Below are positions 17,716-26,426 of a stretch of DNA of 64,000 nucleotides, piece by piece (the first letter of the stretch is position 1; each line of letters starts with the position of its first letter). Below the pieces are notes generated by a model. The model saw only the letters and a list, made by a program, of their open reading frames with translations, searched no databases and was not told the origin of the DNA. The DNA is taken from positions 122,299 through 186,298 of the forward strand of contig JAGXHI010000028.1 in the NCBI GenBank assembly GCA_024636295.1, given 5' to 3'. The translations under genes and the position numbers were made by a program. This stretch comes from Desulfuromonadales bacterium (GTDB lineage: Bacteria > Desulfobacterota > Desulfuromonadia > Desulfuromonadales > JAGXHI01).

Positions 17716-18149
17716 TGCAATACCAAAAACAGAAGAAACATAGCCGCTGCGCTCCTCCGTATTTCGCGAAAGAGTTTCTTCCACTTGTTTTATAAGGTGG
17801 AAATGTTTTAATCCTTATTGGAAGGATAGGACGCGATGAGATTAGTGCTTTGATAGCAACCAAAATGCGTTACCTGTTGTCTTCACAGCGTGCATGGGCA
17901 TCCTTTTTTATTTATTTTGGTAAAAGCTGCCAAGTCTTTTGGAACCCCGAAAACCATGAAAGAATCTCAGTTCGAGGGGGCTCATCCTTCGGCAGCGGCT
18001 CACCGATTTTCCCTGGTGAGCCTTTTTTTGCGATCTTTTCTTTTTCTTGACGACATTCGGGATGGCGACGACGTCTTCAAGGAGGAAGCGACGGGCGACT
18101 TATCAACCCCTAACCGCCTATTTTATAGCGCCTTTTTATCTAACTCCAA
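17716..18149. other. Non-coding interval containing a second terminator
   Basis: No gene is supported here, yet a good plus-strand terminator at 17997-18029 ends it, so a short untranslated transcript may be made from within 17800-17996. Confidence 0.4.
17997..18029 (+). terminator. Intrinsic terminator without an upstream gene
   Basis: GGCTCACC (17997-18004) pairs with GGTGAGCC (18015-18022), followed by seven Ts. The nearest coding stop on this strand is 344 bp upstream and already has its own terminator. Confidence 0.8.
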
Positions 18150-18177
18150 TTGACAAGAGCGCCTGACGGGTTAGATT
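18150..18177 (+). promoter_or_regulatory. Sigma-70-type promoter for the glycosyltransferase-debranching operon
   Basis: A consensus TTGACA (18150-18155) lies 16 bp before TAGATT (18172-18177), about 150 bp upstream of the glycosyltransferase start. Confidence 0.65.
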
Positions 18178-18328
18178 ATTCATAATTTCCGCCGGCAGAA
18201 GCCAACCGAACACCTGCCGGGGGAAATTATGGAAAGCGTCTTCGGCGTCCTCCAGAATCTGCTGCAGCTGCTGTGGCTGAATCTTTTCCGGCAAATTTCG
18301 GGAGGGAAACCACTGGAAAGGTTAAAAG

Positions 18329-19420
18329 ATGAAAATCGCGCAGGTTGCTCCCTTATATGAAAGCGTTCCACCTAAAATGTACGGGGGAACGGAACGGATC
18401 GTCTCCTACCTTACCGAGGAGCTGGTGGCACAGGGACATGAGGTAACGCTTTTCGCCAGCGGAGATTCCATTACGAGGGCAAGGCATATAGCCCCATGCC
18501 CTGTCTCCCTTCGCCTCGACGGCAGGTGCATCGACCAGATGGCTCATCATACTCTTCTGCTGGAGCAGGTTTTCCAGCAGGGATATCAGTTCGACATCAT
18601 CCATTTCCACATAGATTATCTGCATTTCCCCCTCTCCCGCCGACACCTCTTCCCCCATATCACCACTCTTCACGGCCGACTGGACATCCCCGACCTGGAG
18701 CCCCTTTACAACGAGTTCGAGGAAATCCCGGTGGTATCCATTTCCCTCGCCCAGCAGCGCCCTCTTCCCCACGCAAACTGGGCGGGGAATGTTTATCACG
18801 GATTGCCCCCGAACCTTTTTACACTGCAGGATAAACCAGATGGATATCTGGCTTTTCTGGGTCGCATCTCGCCGGAGAAAAGGCTGGACCGGGCCATTCA
18901 GATCGCGGAAATTTCAGGTATCCCCCTCAAAATCGCAGCAAAAATCGATCGAGTCGACCAGGATTATTTTTCGGCTGAAATCCGTCCTCTTCTCAATAAC
19001 CCGCTGGTGGAATACATCGGAGAAATTGACGACGCAGCAAAAGGAGAATTTCTCGGCAAAGCCCAAGCGCTCCTCTTTCCCATCGATTGGGAAGAACCCT
19101 TCGGACTCGTCATGATTGAGGCGATGGCCTGCGGAACCCCCGTTATCGCCTTCAGGCGCGGCTCCGTGCCCGAGGTAATGGTCGAGGGCGTTACGGGTTT
19201 TATCGTGGATGGCCTGGAAGATGCTCTCACGGCCGTCAACAAGGTTCACGAACTGAACCGCAGGCAATGTCGACAGGTTTTCGAAGAGCGTTACACCGCT
19301 GACCTCATGGCCCGGAATTATCTGGCGATTTACGAGGAAACTATCGCCGCCGCCCAATTCCACCGTCCGGATTTCCCGGGAAGCAAGCCCCTTGGTGAGG
19401 AGGTCCTATGGAGGAGGTAA
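18329..19420 (+). CDS. GT4-family glycosyltransferase
   Basis: A 363-residue GT-B-fold glycosyltransferase. The N-terminal domain begins MKIAQVAPLYESVPPK with the GGTERIV glycine loop; the C-terminal nucleotide-sugar domain shows FLGRISPEKRLDRAI and the retaining-type EPFGLVMIEAMACGTP motif (E-x7-E). It resembles GT4 enzymes of the trehalose/glycogen group found beside debranching enzymes. The stop overlaps the next gene's start by 13 bp, so both are translationally coupled. A role in alpha-glucan or compatible-solute metabolism is inferred from that neighbour; a polysaccharide or glycolipid acceptor is the alternative. Cytoplasmic, no signal peptide. Confidence 0.88.
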   Translation: MKIAQVAPLYESVPPKMYGGTERIVSYLTEELVAQGHEVTLFASGDSITRARHIAPCPVSLRLDGRCIDQMAHHTLLLEQVFQQGYQFDIIHFHIDYLHFPLSRRHLFPHITTLHGRLDIPDLEPLYNEFEEIPVVSISLAQQRPLPHANWAGNVYHGLPPNLFTLQDKPDGYLAFLGRISPEKRLDRAIQIAEISGIPLKIAAKIDRVDQDYFSAEIRPLLNNPLVEYIGEIDDAAKGEFLGKAQALLFPIDWEEPFGLVMIEAMACGTPVIAFRRGSVPEVMVEGVTGFIVDGLEDALTAVNKVHELNRRQCRQVFEERYTADLMARNYLAIYEETIAAAQFHRPDFPGSKPLGEEVLWRR

Positions 19421-21573
19421 TACAAATCGAGGACCGCTACTATATTCTGGCGACCTCGGCTCTTGCAGACGATCGTACCCGGGTCTTGAAGGAGGGAGAG
19501 ACCTTTGCCGTTTTCGACTGTCATGGAGATATCCTGTCCGTGGGGATGGGCGAGGAGGGTATTTATCACGAGGGCACGCGCTATCTCAGCGGCATGGAAC
19601 TGAGGTTGGGTCAGGTTCGGCCCCTTCTTCTGGGTTCCACCATCAATGAATTCAACGAGCTTCTGGCAGTGGATCTGATGAATCCCGATTTTCTCACCGA
19701 AAATGGAGACAAGGTCCACCGCGACTCCGTTCATATCTTCCGCTCCAAATTCCTCTGGTCCGCCACCTGCTTCGAACAACTTCGGATCACCAATTTCAGT
19801 CTCCACCCGGTTAATCTGCCCCTGACGATCTCTTTCCGGACCGATTTCGTCGACATCTTCGAAGTACGGGGGATAAAGAGGGAAATCCGGGGGACGCTTC
19901 TTGAACCTTCGGTGCAAAGAGGAACGGCAACACTCGCCTACAAGGGGCTGGACGGCCAGACCCGGGCCACCCGTCTGGTCTTTTCCCCCGAACCGGACAG
20001 CCTCACCGGCTTACGGGCCGATTACCGGATTTTGCTGCAGCCCGGACAGGAAACGACCCTTGGCCTGACCATCACCTGTCTGTCTCCCCAGGCGCCGCCG
20101 CCTGTCGTCTCTTATCGCTCGGCACTTGGCCAGATGCAAAAAAATCTGGAGAAAAGACGCGGGCAATGCTGCGAAATCGAAACTTCCAACGAACAGTTCA
20201 ACCAGTGGCTGACCCGCTCCTATGCAGACCTGCAGATGATGCTTACCGAGACGCCCCACGGGCTCTATCCTTACGCGGGAGTGCCATGGTTCAGCACCGC
20301 CTTCGGCCGGGACGGCCTGATCACCGCCTTCGAATCCCTCTGGGTCTGTCCCGACATAGCCAGGGGAACACTGGCGTATCTGGCGGCCACCCAGGCCACG
20401 GAGATCGACAGGGATCAGGAGGCAGAGCCGGGGAAAATCCTGCATGAAACGCGCAAGGGCGAAATGGCCGTGCTGCGGGAGATTCCTTTCGGCCGCTATT
20501 ACGGCAGCGTGGACTCCACTCCCCTTTTCGTCTGCCTGGCCGGCGCCTATTACGATCGAACGGGAGATGTTCCCTTCATCCAGTCCATCTGGTCCAACAT
20601 CAGAAAAGCCCTGGAATGGATGGATACTTACGGCGACCTCGACAACGATGGCTTTCTGGAATATTCGCGGCAATCAGAGGACGGGCTCCTTCAGCAGGGA
20701 TGGAAGGATTCCTGCGACTCGGTTTTTCACGCCGACGGCGCCTTCGCCGAGGCGCCCATCGCCCTCTGTGAGGTCCAGGGTTACGCTTACGAGGCCCGGA
20801 TTCGCGGAGGAGATCTGGCTGAAATTCTGGGAGAACCGGAACTTGCCGCTGAACAGCGACATAAAGCGGAAAAACTGCGTATCCGTTTCCAGGGCGATTT
20901 CTGGTGCGAAGAAATTTCCACCTATGCCCTGGCCCTGGATGGGGCGAAAAATCCTTGCCGCGTTCGCTCTTCAAATGCGGGGCATTGCCTCTTCAGCGGC
21001 ATTGCCGCACCCGAACATGCCGGCCGTCTTGGGGATCTTCTTCTCTCGGAATCCTTCTTCACCGGCTGGGGCGTTCGAACGCTCGCAGCCGGGGAACCTC
21101 GCTACAATCCCATGTCCTATCATAACGGGTCGATCTGGCCTCACGACAACGCCCTGATCGCCGCGGGTTTGGCTCGGTACGGTTACACCGAACATGCCCT
21201 GAAAATCATGGACGGGCTGTTTCAGACTTCCATCGCAGTGGATCTGCACCGCCTTCCCGAGCTCTTCTGCGGTTTTCGCGCCCGTCCGGGCCTGGGTCCG
21301 ATTCTTTATCCCCTTGCCTGTTCCCCTCAGGCGTGGGCCACCGCTTCTGTTTTTATGGTTCTGCAGTCCGCTCTTGGCCTGGTTATCGATGGAAAACGAA
21401 ACGTACTGAGCTTCCGCTATCCTATGCTGCCCAGGACGCTGGAAGAGGTCCGTATTCGGAACCTGCAGGTGGGGAGCGGTAAGGTCGACATGGCCCTCAG
21501 ACGCTACGAGAGCGATGTCGCCGTAAATGTTCTTCATCGGGAAGGTCCGGTGGAAGTGCTGGTGACCAAATAA
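19408..21573 (+). CDS. Amylo-alpha-1,6-glucosidase / glycogen-debranching-type enzyme
   Basis: A 721-residue two-domain protein. Residues about 15-290 match the bacterial glycogen-debranching N-terminal domain (FAVFDCHGDI, HEGTRYLSGMELRLG). Residues about 300-700 form an (alpha/alpha)6-barrel C-terminal domain (PWFSTAFGRDGLITAFES, SVDSTPLFVCLAGAYYDRTG, GWKDSCDSVFHADG, YHNGSIWPHDNALIA). Such proteins remove alpha-1,6 branches from glycogen or related oligosaccharides. The ATG at 19408 has GAGGAGG seven bases upstream. It is the second gene of the operon with the GT4 enzyme. Acidic catalytic residues are likely within GRDG and KDSCDS, but I cannot assign them individually. No signal peptide is seen. 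Confidence 0.88.
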   Translation: MEEVIQIEDRYYILATSALADDRTRVLKEGETFAVFDCHGDILSVGMGEEGIYHEGTRYLSGMELRLGQVRPLLLGSTINEFNELLAVDLMNPDFLTENGDKVHRDSVHIFRSKFLWSATCFEQLRITNFSLHPVNLPLTISFRTDFVDIFEVRGIKREIRGTLLEPSVQRGTATLAYKGLDGQTRATRLVFSPEPDSLTGLRADYRILLQPGQETTLGLTITCLSPQAPPPVVSYRSALGQMQKNLEKRRGQCCEIETSNEQFNQWLTRSYADLQMMLTETPHGLYPYAGVPWFSTAFGRDGLITAFESLWVCPDIARGTLAYLAATQATEIDRDQEAEPGKILHETRKGEMAVLREIPFGRYYGSVDSTPLFVCLAGAYYDRTGDVPFIQSIWSNIRKALEWMDTYGDLDNDGFLEYSRQSEDGLLQQGWKDSCDSVFHADGAFAEAPIALCEVQGYAYEARIRGGDLAEILGEPELAAEQRHKAEKLRIRFQGDFWCEEISTYALALDGAKNPCRVRSSNAGHCLFSGIAAPEHAGRLGDLLLSESFFTGWGVRTLAAGEPRYNPMSYHNGSIWPHDNALIAAGLARYGYTEHALKIMDGLFQTSIAVDLHRLPELFCGFRARPGLGPILYPLACSPQAWATASVFMVLQSALGLVIDGKRNVLSFRYPMLPRTLEEVRIRNLQVGSGKVDMALRRYESDVAVNVLHREGPVEVLVTK

Positions 21574-21615
21574 GGCCTGCAGGTCGAAAGTGGTGAATAT
21601 GGCGAGGGCTGAAGC

Positions 21616-21649
21616 AAAAAAAAGAGGCCGGATATTTATCCTGGCCTCT
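21616..21649 (-). terminator. Terminator of tRNA-Gly
   Basis: On the minus strand the AGAGGCC/GGCCTCT stem is followed by a run of eight Ts, directly after the tRNA 3' end. Confidence 0.9.
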
Positions 21650-21656
21650 ACTATTA

Positions 21657-21731
<75 letters not shown>

Positions 21732-21760
21732 TTGAATCGTTGTATTGTCAAGCGCGGATA

Positions 21761-21789
21761 TTAATACCAAAACACCCCAGGCAAGTCAA
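21761..21789 (-). promoter_or_regulatory. Promoter of tRNA-Gly
   Basis: On the minus strand TTGACT (21784-21789) precedes TATTAA (21761-21766) by 17 bp, ending 29 bp before the tRNA 5' end. Confidence 0.65.
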
Positions 21790-21853
21790 CAGAAAATCGG
21801 CCGAAAAATCCCTCTGAAATTCCCAACATTGAGTGTCCATCCGGAAACAACTG

Positions 21854-22119
21854 CAGTTTTCGATCTGGAAACGAGCAATTTTTCGCAAGGTCAAGGAAAC
21901 CAAGGATTTGAGCGGAGGCGTAGTACTTTACGCCGCACAATCAAATTCGAGGGTTGACGCGGAGATTGCGGAAAAGGGCCGTTTCCGGACGAAAACGAGC
22001 AATTTTTCGCAAGATCAAGGATCCAAGGATTTGAGCGGAGGCGTAGTACTTTACGCCGCACAATCAAATCCGCGGATTGACGCAGAGATTGCGGGAAAGG
22101 GCCGTTTCCGGACGAAAAC
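21854..22119 (+). repeat. Dispersed repeat, tandem copies B1 and B2
   Basis: After a CAGTTTTCGATCTGGAAAC boundary, two head-to-tail units follow: 21873-21996 (124 bp) and 21997-22119 (123 bp). They differ at roughly ten positions and one indel. The same sequence, inverted, forms copy A near 14.2 kb. The end of B2 abuts and overlaps by one base the pgsA stop codon. The region is therefore the 3' untranslated side of pgsA on the minus strand. Confidence 0.88.
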
Positions 22120-22706
22120 TATCTAGCGATAACCCGGAAAAACTTGACGAGGTAGTCGCCCCCGGACCAGAGGGTCAGTGCAAAGGCGATCCAGAAGAAA
22201 AAAATGCCTGCATTGTGCATGGAAGCATGGAATAATTCCCATCTCATCCCGAACAGCCAATAATAGTCGTAATGCAGAAGGAGGGCGATCAGGGAGACCA
22301 TCTGAAAAATGGTCTTGTGTTTCCCAAGGTCGCTTGCGGAGATCACGATTCCCTCGGCAGAGGCGATGGACCGCAGACCGGTCACCGACATTTCCCTGGC
22401 GAGAATGAGAAAAACCGCCCACGCAGGAAGCCTCCCGAGGGGAATCAGCATGATCATCGCACCCATTATAATCAGCTTGTCCGCCAGAGGGTCGAGAAAT
22501 TTTCCCAGAACCGTGATGATTCCCCACTTGCGCGCCAGCCACCCGTCCAGCCAGTCCGTAATGGACGCCAGTGAAAAAACGAGCGCAGCCCAGAAGCCGG
22601 CCGTACGGCTTTCGAACATGAGAAGGACAACGATAACAGGGATGGCGGCGATCCTGCCGAGGGTCAGAAGATTTGGAAGATTCAGCAACCGCGGCTGTGT
22701 ATTCAT
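22119..22706 (-). CDS. pgsA: CDP-diacylglycerol-glycerol-3-phosphate 3-phosphatidyltransferase
   Basis: A 195-residue inner-membrane enzyme making phosphatidylglycerol phosphate, the committed step to phosphatidylglycerol and cardiolipin. The CDP-alcohol phosphotransferase signature is complete: Asp51, Asp54-Gly55, Ala58-Arg59, Gly68, Asp72 and Asp76 in DWLDGWLARKWG followed by GKFLDPLADK. About five hydrophobic helices are present and the length is typical. The ATG overlaps the stop of the lytic transglycosylase gene by 4 bp (22703-22706), so the two are coupled. The stop codon lies at the edge of the dispersed tandem repeat, an unusual 3' end. Confidence 0.95.
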   Translation of the reverse strand: MNTQPRLLNLPNLLTLGRIAAIPVIVVLLMFESRTAGFWAALVFSLASITDWLDGWLARKWGIITVLGKFLDPLADKLIIMGAMIMLIPLGRLPAWAVFLILAREMSVTGLRSIASAEGIVISASDLGKHKTIFQMVSLIALLLHYDYYWLFGMRWELFHASMHNAGIFFFWIAFALTLWSGGDYLVKFFRVIAR

Positions 22707-23266
22707 GCGCCTTCTCCGGCATCCCGGTATTGCTGAAGATATCTTTTGACCTTCTCGATATAGGACTTTGTCTCGGCAAAAGGCGGAACGCCCCCGTGAT
22801 TGCGAACGGCGCCGGGACCTGCATTATAAGCAGCAAGGGCCAGTTCCAGATCTCCCTTGAAATTGTCCAGCATAAGGCGCAGATATCGACTTCCTCCGCG
22901 AATATTCTCTTCCGGATTCCAGGGGTCTCCAACGCCCATGTCCCGGCTCGTCTCGGGAATCAGCTGCATGAGACCCATGGCGCCTTTCGTGGAGAGAGCC
23001 CGGGGATTGAAATTGCTCTCCACCTTGATAACCGCCCGAAGCAAGGCCTCGTCCAGATTGAAAAGGGAGGCATAGCGGCTTATCAGTTCGCCGACCCCGG
23101 AACGTCCTCCGGATTCCTTCCGGTAATACTGGAATCGGGAATCCGTAGGAGTATTGGTAAAATGGACATTTCCATTCTCGTCGATGTACCTGTAGATATC
23201 CCCTGATGCAGGAGCCACAAATCCACATAGAAGGAATATCATGAAAAAAGGGAGGAAAAACCTCAT
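22703..23266 (-). CDS. Periplasmic lytic transglycosylase (SLT/GH23-like)
   Basis: A 187-residue exported protein that cleaves peptidoglycan glycan strands. The signal peptide covers about residues 1-22 (FFLPFFMIFLLCGFVAPASG). Residues 23-50 form a short DUF4124-like segment (DIYRYIDENGNVHFTNTP), common ahead of SLT domains in proteobacteria. The catalytic Glu83 lies in IKVESNFNPRA, followed by STKGAMGLMQLIPETS and LALAAYNAGPGAV, the three hallmark blocks. The C-terminus ends shortly after SYIEKVKRY. First gene of a two-gene unit with pgsA, divergent from nadB. Confidence 0.93.
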   Translation of the reverse strand: MRFFLPFFMIFLLCGFVAPASGDIYRYIDENGNVHFTNTPTDSRFQYYRKESGGRSGVGELISRYASLFNLDEALLRAVIKVESNFNPRALSTKGAMGLMQLIPETSRDMGVGDPWNPEENIRGGSRYLRLMLDNFKGDLELALAAYNAGPGAVRNHGGVPPFAETKSYIEKVKRYLQQYRDAGEGA

Positions 23267-23341
23267 AATTCACCTTTCGACGCCCTCGGACTATATCCCA
23301 AAACCCCCGGTATTTCAACCTGTTTAGGTGTGGCAAATTTC

Positions 23342-23370
23342 TTGACAATATCACCGGGGGCCGGGATAAT
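23342..23370 (+). promoter_or_regulatory. Sigma-70-type promoter for nadB operon
   Basis: TTGACA (23342-23347), a 17-bp spacer and GATAAT (23365-23370) match the consensus closely; transcription would begin about 40 bp before the nadB ATG. Confidence 0.8.
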
Positions 23371-23415
23371 GGCCTTTTAAATCGCACTCCCACCTTTTAC
23401 GCATCGGTCTTTTTC

Positions 23416-25014
23416 ATGAAAATTACCTCCGATTTTCTCGTTATCGGCAGTGGCATCGCCGGACTTTCCTTCGCCCTGAAAGTTGCCGATCATGGTACGG
23501 TTTCCATTATTACCAAGCGGGAAATTTCCGTCACCGCCACCGATCTTGCCCAGGGTGGAATCGCCTCGGTGTTCTCCGAGGAGGACTCCTTCGATGAACA
23601 CGTACGGGATACCATGGTGGCCGGGGCGTTCCTCCCCCACGAGGATGTGGTGCGCATGGTTGTCGAGGCTGGGCCAGGCGCCATTCAAGACCTCATCAAT
23701 TGGGGCGTCCAGTTCACTCGGAAAGAGGACGGCGCCTACGATCTGACCCGCGAGGGAGGCCACAGCAGAAGGCGCATCCTTCATGCCCACGACGCCACAG
23801 GGAGGGAAATCGAACGAGCGCTCGTGGAGGCGGTAAGGTCCCATCCTAATATCACCATCTACGAAAATCATGCCGCAGTGGACCTTATAACCGAGGCAAA
23901 AGTCCGAAAACGCCGAGTTCAACCTAATCGCTGCCTAGGTGCGTACGTGCTGGATGTGGAGCAAGGCGTGGTGCTTACCATCGGCGCCCGAATCACCATT
24001 CTGGCCACGGGAGGCGCCGGGAAGGTATATCTTTACACCTGCAATCCCGATGTTGCCACAGGAGATGGGGTAGCCATGGCTTACCGCGCCGGGGCGGCAG
24101 TCGCGAATATGGAATTCATGCAGTTCCACCCGACGACCCTTTTCCATCCCCATGCAAAATCCTTTCTTATTTCGGAGGCGGTCCGTGGAGAAGGCGCCAT
24201 CCTTCGCCGCAGGGACGGAACGGCCTTCATGGAAAGCTACCACCAATTGAAGGATCTGGCGCCCCGGGACATCGTCGCACGCGCCATTGACAATGAAATG
24301 AAAAAATACGGGGACGACTGCGTTTTTCTGGACATCACACATCGCGGCCCTGACTACATCCGTGAGCGGTTTCCGAATATCTACCAGACCTGCATGTCTT
24401 TCGGAATCGACATGACCAGCCAGCCTATTCCGGTCGTGCCTGCGGCGCATTACCTGTGTGGGGGCGTTCGGGTGGACTTGTGGGGTGAGTCGGAAATCCG
24501 CAATCTGTTCGCCATCGGCGAAGTCTCCTGCACAGGCCTTCACGGGGCCAACCGTCTGGCCAGCAACAGCCTGCTCGAAGGAATCGTCTTCGCCGATCGC
24601 GCGGCCGAACGCTCACTCGTGCGCCTCTCTGATGAACCGATCCCCTACCCTCCCATCGAACCATGGGATCCCGGCAGCGCGCGGAACAGTGACGAAGAAG
24701 TCGTCGTGGCCCACAACTGGGACGAAATACGCCGATCCATGTGGAATTATGTCGGCATCGTCCGCTCCAATAAGCGTCTCGTGCGGGCTCTTCGACGCAT
24801 CCAGATGGTTCAGGAGGAAATCACCGATTATTATTGGGACTTCTACATCACTTCGGATCTCATCGAACTCCGGAACATCACCACAGTGGCCGAGCTCATC
24901 GTCCGTTGCGCCCTGAAGCGCCATGAAAGCAGGGGGCTGCATTACACAATTGATTATCCGAAGACCGACGATGTGCGCTGGAAGAAGGATACCATCGTCA
25001 GAAAAACCTTCTGA
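23416..25014 (+). CDS. nadB: L-aspartate oxidase
   Basis: A 532-residue flavoprotein oxidising L-aspartate to iminoaspartate, the first step of de novo NAD synthesis; anaerobes use fumarate as acceptor. FAD-binding GSGIAG is at residues 11-16, followed by TKREISVTATDLAQGGIAS, the HSRRRILHAHDATGREIE block, QFHPTTLF, SEAVRGEGA and the late AAHYLCGGVRVD/GEVSCTGLHGANRLASNSLLEG segments that mark the fumarate-reductase-like family. The QGGIA and LHGANR forms favour NadB over the succinate dehydrogenase flavoprotein, as does the absence of neighbouring sdh genes. First gene of a unit with aroQ and a small DAHP-synthase-like domain; no nadA or nadC is nearby. Confidence 0.95.
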   Translation: MKITSDFLVIGSGIAGLSFALKVADHGTVSIITKREISVTATDLAQGGIASVFSEEDSFDEHVRDTMVAGAFLPHEDVVRMVVEAGPGAIQDLINWGVQFTRKEDGAYDLTREGGHSRRRILHAHDATGREIERALVEAVRSHPNITIYENHAAVDLITEAKVRKRRVQPNRCLGAYVLDVEQGVVLTIGARITILATGGAGKVYLYTCNPDVATGDGVAMAYRAGAAVANMEFMQFHPTTLFHPHAKSFLISEAVRGEGAILRRRDGTAFMESYHQLKDLAPRDIVARAIDNEMKKYGDDCVFLDITHRGPDYIRERFPNIYQTCMSFGIDMTSQPIPVVPAAHYLCGGVRVDLWGESEIRNLFAIGEVSCTGLHGANRLASNSLLEGIVFADRAAERSLVRLSDEPIPYPPIEPWDPGSARNSDEEVVVAHNWDEIRRSMWNYVGIVRSNKRLVRALRRIQMVQEEITDYYWDFYITSDLIELRNITTVAELIVRCALKRHESRGLHYTIDYPKTDDVRWKKDTIVRKTF

Positions 25015-25154
25015 AAGGCTGACGCCAACCATATGCGAACCTGGCGCCCTTCCTCGTAGCCGGGCTCTCCGCATTCGTGGTGAGAGCATCTGGCTTGGAA
25101 GGTACCAACCATGGACAACAGTTTTTTGAAATATTCCGAGGGAGGACACACATC

Positions 25155-25427
25155 TTGACCATCGATCAGATCCGAATAGAGATTGACCGCCTTGATGACG
25201 AGCTGCTTCGCATCTTTAATCGCCGTGCTTCACTCGCCCTGCAGATCGGAGAAATCAAAAAGGAGCGCGGTTTGGCCGTCTACGATCCGAATCGGGAAAA
25301 ACTCATATTTGACAGGATGAAAGCGGCCAATCCCGGCCCTCTGGAGGACAGCGCCATTGTGCGCCTTTTCGAAAGGGTCATCGACGAAAGCAGGCGACTG
25401 GAAAGGCTTCGGACGAAAGGAATCTGA
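25155..25427 (+). CDS. aroQ: AroQ-type chorismate mutase
   Basis: A 90-residue all-helical protein converting chorismate to prephenate in phenylalanine/tyrosine synthesis. IRIEIDRLDDELLRIFNRRA, the following GEIKKERG and YDPNREKLIFDR supply the usual active-site Arg, Lys, Asp and Arg-Glu positions (Arg7, Arg24, Lys35/36, Asp44, Arg47, Glu48). I start at TTG 25155-25157, about ten bases after GGAGG; the frame is open upstream but those residues are unlike the family. The stop is two bases before the next gene's ATG, implying coupling. Cytoplasmic, normal length for a monofunctional enzyme. Confidence 0.88.
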   Translation: MTIDQIRIEIDRLDDELLRIFNRRASLALQIGEIKKERGLAVYDPNREKLIFDRMKAANPGPLEDSAIVRLFERVIDESRRLERLRTKGI

Positions 25428-25429
25428 AC

Positions 25430-25639
25430 ATGCTTGTGATCATGAAGAAAAGCGCCACGGAGGAGAATCTCCAGGATATAAAGCAATATCTTGTGGACAG
25501 AGATTACGATTTTCACCAGTCCACTGGAGCCAATCGAATTATCATCGGCGTCATCGGGGATACCGCGTCGATCGACCAGTCCGAGCTTCGCGCACTGCCC
25601 GGAGTGCTGGAGGTTTTCAAAATACCAGAGGAGGCATAG
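25430..25639 (+). CDS. Free-standing DAHP-synthase ferredoxin-like (N-terminal regulatory) domain
   Basis: A 69-residue protein starting MLVIMKKSATEENLQ and containing RIIIGVIGDTA and LPGVLEVFKIPEEA. This pattern is the ferredoxin-like N-terminal domain of type I-beta DAHP synthases (as in Thermotoga AroF), which binds aromatic amino acids and controls the catalytic barrel. Here the protein ends exactly at the domain boundary. No barrel sequence follows in any frame, because an intrinsic terminator starts 32 bp later. It directly follows aroQ. It may act in trans on a DAHP synthase or on the chorismate mutase, or it may be a stable remnant. Family match by eye is good; function is open. Confidence 0.75.
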   Translation: MLVIMKKSATEENLQDIKQYLVDRDYDFHQSTGANRIIIGVIGDTASIDQSELRALPGVLEVFKIPEEA

Positions 25640-25670
25640 GCGGGAAAGAGCTAATCCTGGAAGTCGATTT

Positions 25671-25715
25671 AAAAAAAGAGAGCCCCGGACGAAGCATCCG
25701 GGGCTCTCTTTTTTT
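25671..25715 (+). terminator. Bidirectional intrinsic terminator
   Basis: A perfect 19-bp inverted repeat (25671-25689 with 25697-25715), starting with seven As and ending with seven Ts around a 7-nt loop. It serves both the nadB-aroQ unit and the converging CoA-transferase operon. Confidence 0.95.
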
Positions 25716-25727
25716 CTTTCCGAGATT

Positions 25728-26426
25728 TTACAGTTCGGGAACGTCAAGGACTCGCCACTGGGGATCGAGATGAAGTTCGGCTTCCGTCATTTTCTGAAGA
25801 CGTTCGAAGGTGAGCCCTTCGATCATTTCTCGTACGACAAAGCCCTTTTCGTCAATGTCCAGGACGGCATGGTCGGTGTAGATTTTCTTTACGACCTTTT
25901 TGGCTGTCAGCGGATACGTGCACTCCTTCAGGATCCGGGGCTTGCCATCTCGTGTCACATGCTCCATCAGCACACGAATGTCCTTGCAGCCCACCGCAAG
26001 ATCCATGGCGCCTCCGACGGCGGGGAGTGCTTTTTCGTCATTGGTCGACCAATTGGCCAGGTCTCCGGACTCCGAAACCTGAAACGCGCCCATGAAGACC
26101 ATGGAGAGATGACCGCCGCGCATCATGGCAAATGCCACCGAGCTGTCGAAATAACTCCCGCCGGGGACAATAGTGACATACTGCTTTCCGGCGTTGATCA
26201 GGTCCAGATCTTCCTGCCCCGCAGGGGGAGCGGGTCCCATTCCCAGCAGACCGTTTTCGCTATGGTAGATGATCTCTCTTCCTGCCACCACGTAATCGGC
26301 GATCAGGGTCGGCATGCCGATCCCCAGGTTCACATAGCTTCCATCGACGATGTCCTGCGCCGCGCGCCAGGCCATCTGTCTTCGCGTCAGGGGCTTCAAT
26401 TCGGTTTCGACAATCGCTGTTTTCAT
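25728..26426 (-). CDS. 3-oxoacid CoA-transferase subunit B (ScoB/PcaJ type)
   Basis: A 232-residue beta subunit of a family I CoA-transferase that moves CoA between acyl-CoA and a keto or fatty acid. YVNLGIGMPTLIADY and the catalytic Glu57 within IIYHSENGLLGMGP are diagnostic, followed by GGHLSMVFMGAFQV and GAMDLAVG. It overlaps subunit A by 4 bp and is last in the operon TAXI receptor-TRAP permease-subunit A-subunit B, ending at the bidirectional terminator. The specific acid cannot be read; acetoacetate, 3-oxoadipate and related acids are all family substrates. The transporter link suggests it activates an imported carboxylate (inference). Confidence 0.92.
   Translation of the reverse strand: MKTAIVETELKPLTRRQMAWRAAQDIVDGSYVNLGIGMPTLIADYVVAGREIIYHSENGLLGMGPAPPAGQEDLDLINAGKQYVTIVPGGSYFDSSVAFAMMRGGHLSMVFMGAFQVSESGDLANWSTNDEKALPAVGGAMDLAVGCKDIRVLMEHVTRDGKPRILKECTYPLTAKKVVKKIYTDHAVLDIDEKGFVVREMIEGLTFERLQKMTEAELHLDPQWRVLDVPEL

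Noticed and set aside
18228..18359. 43-codon open frame just before the glycosyltransferase
   Set aside because: The GGGGGAAA ribosome-like site is poor and the frame runs into the next gene; its CTGCTGCAGCTGCTG stretch explains the open frame.
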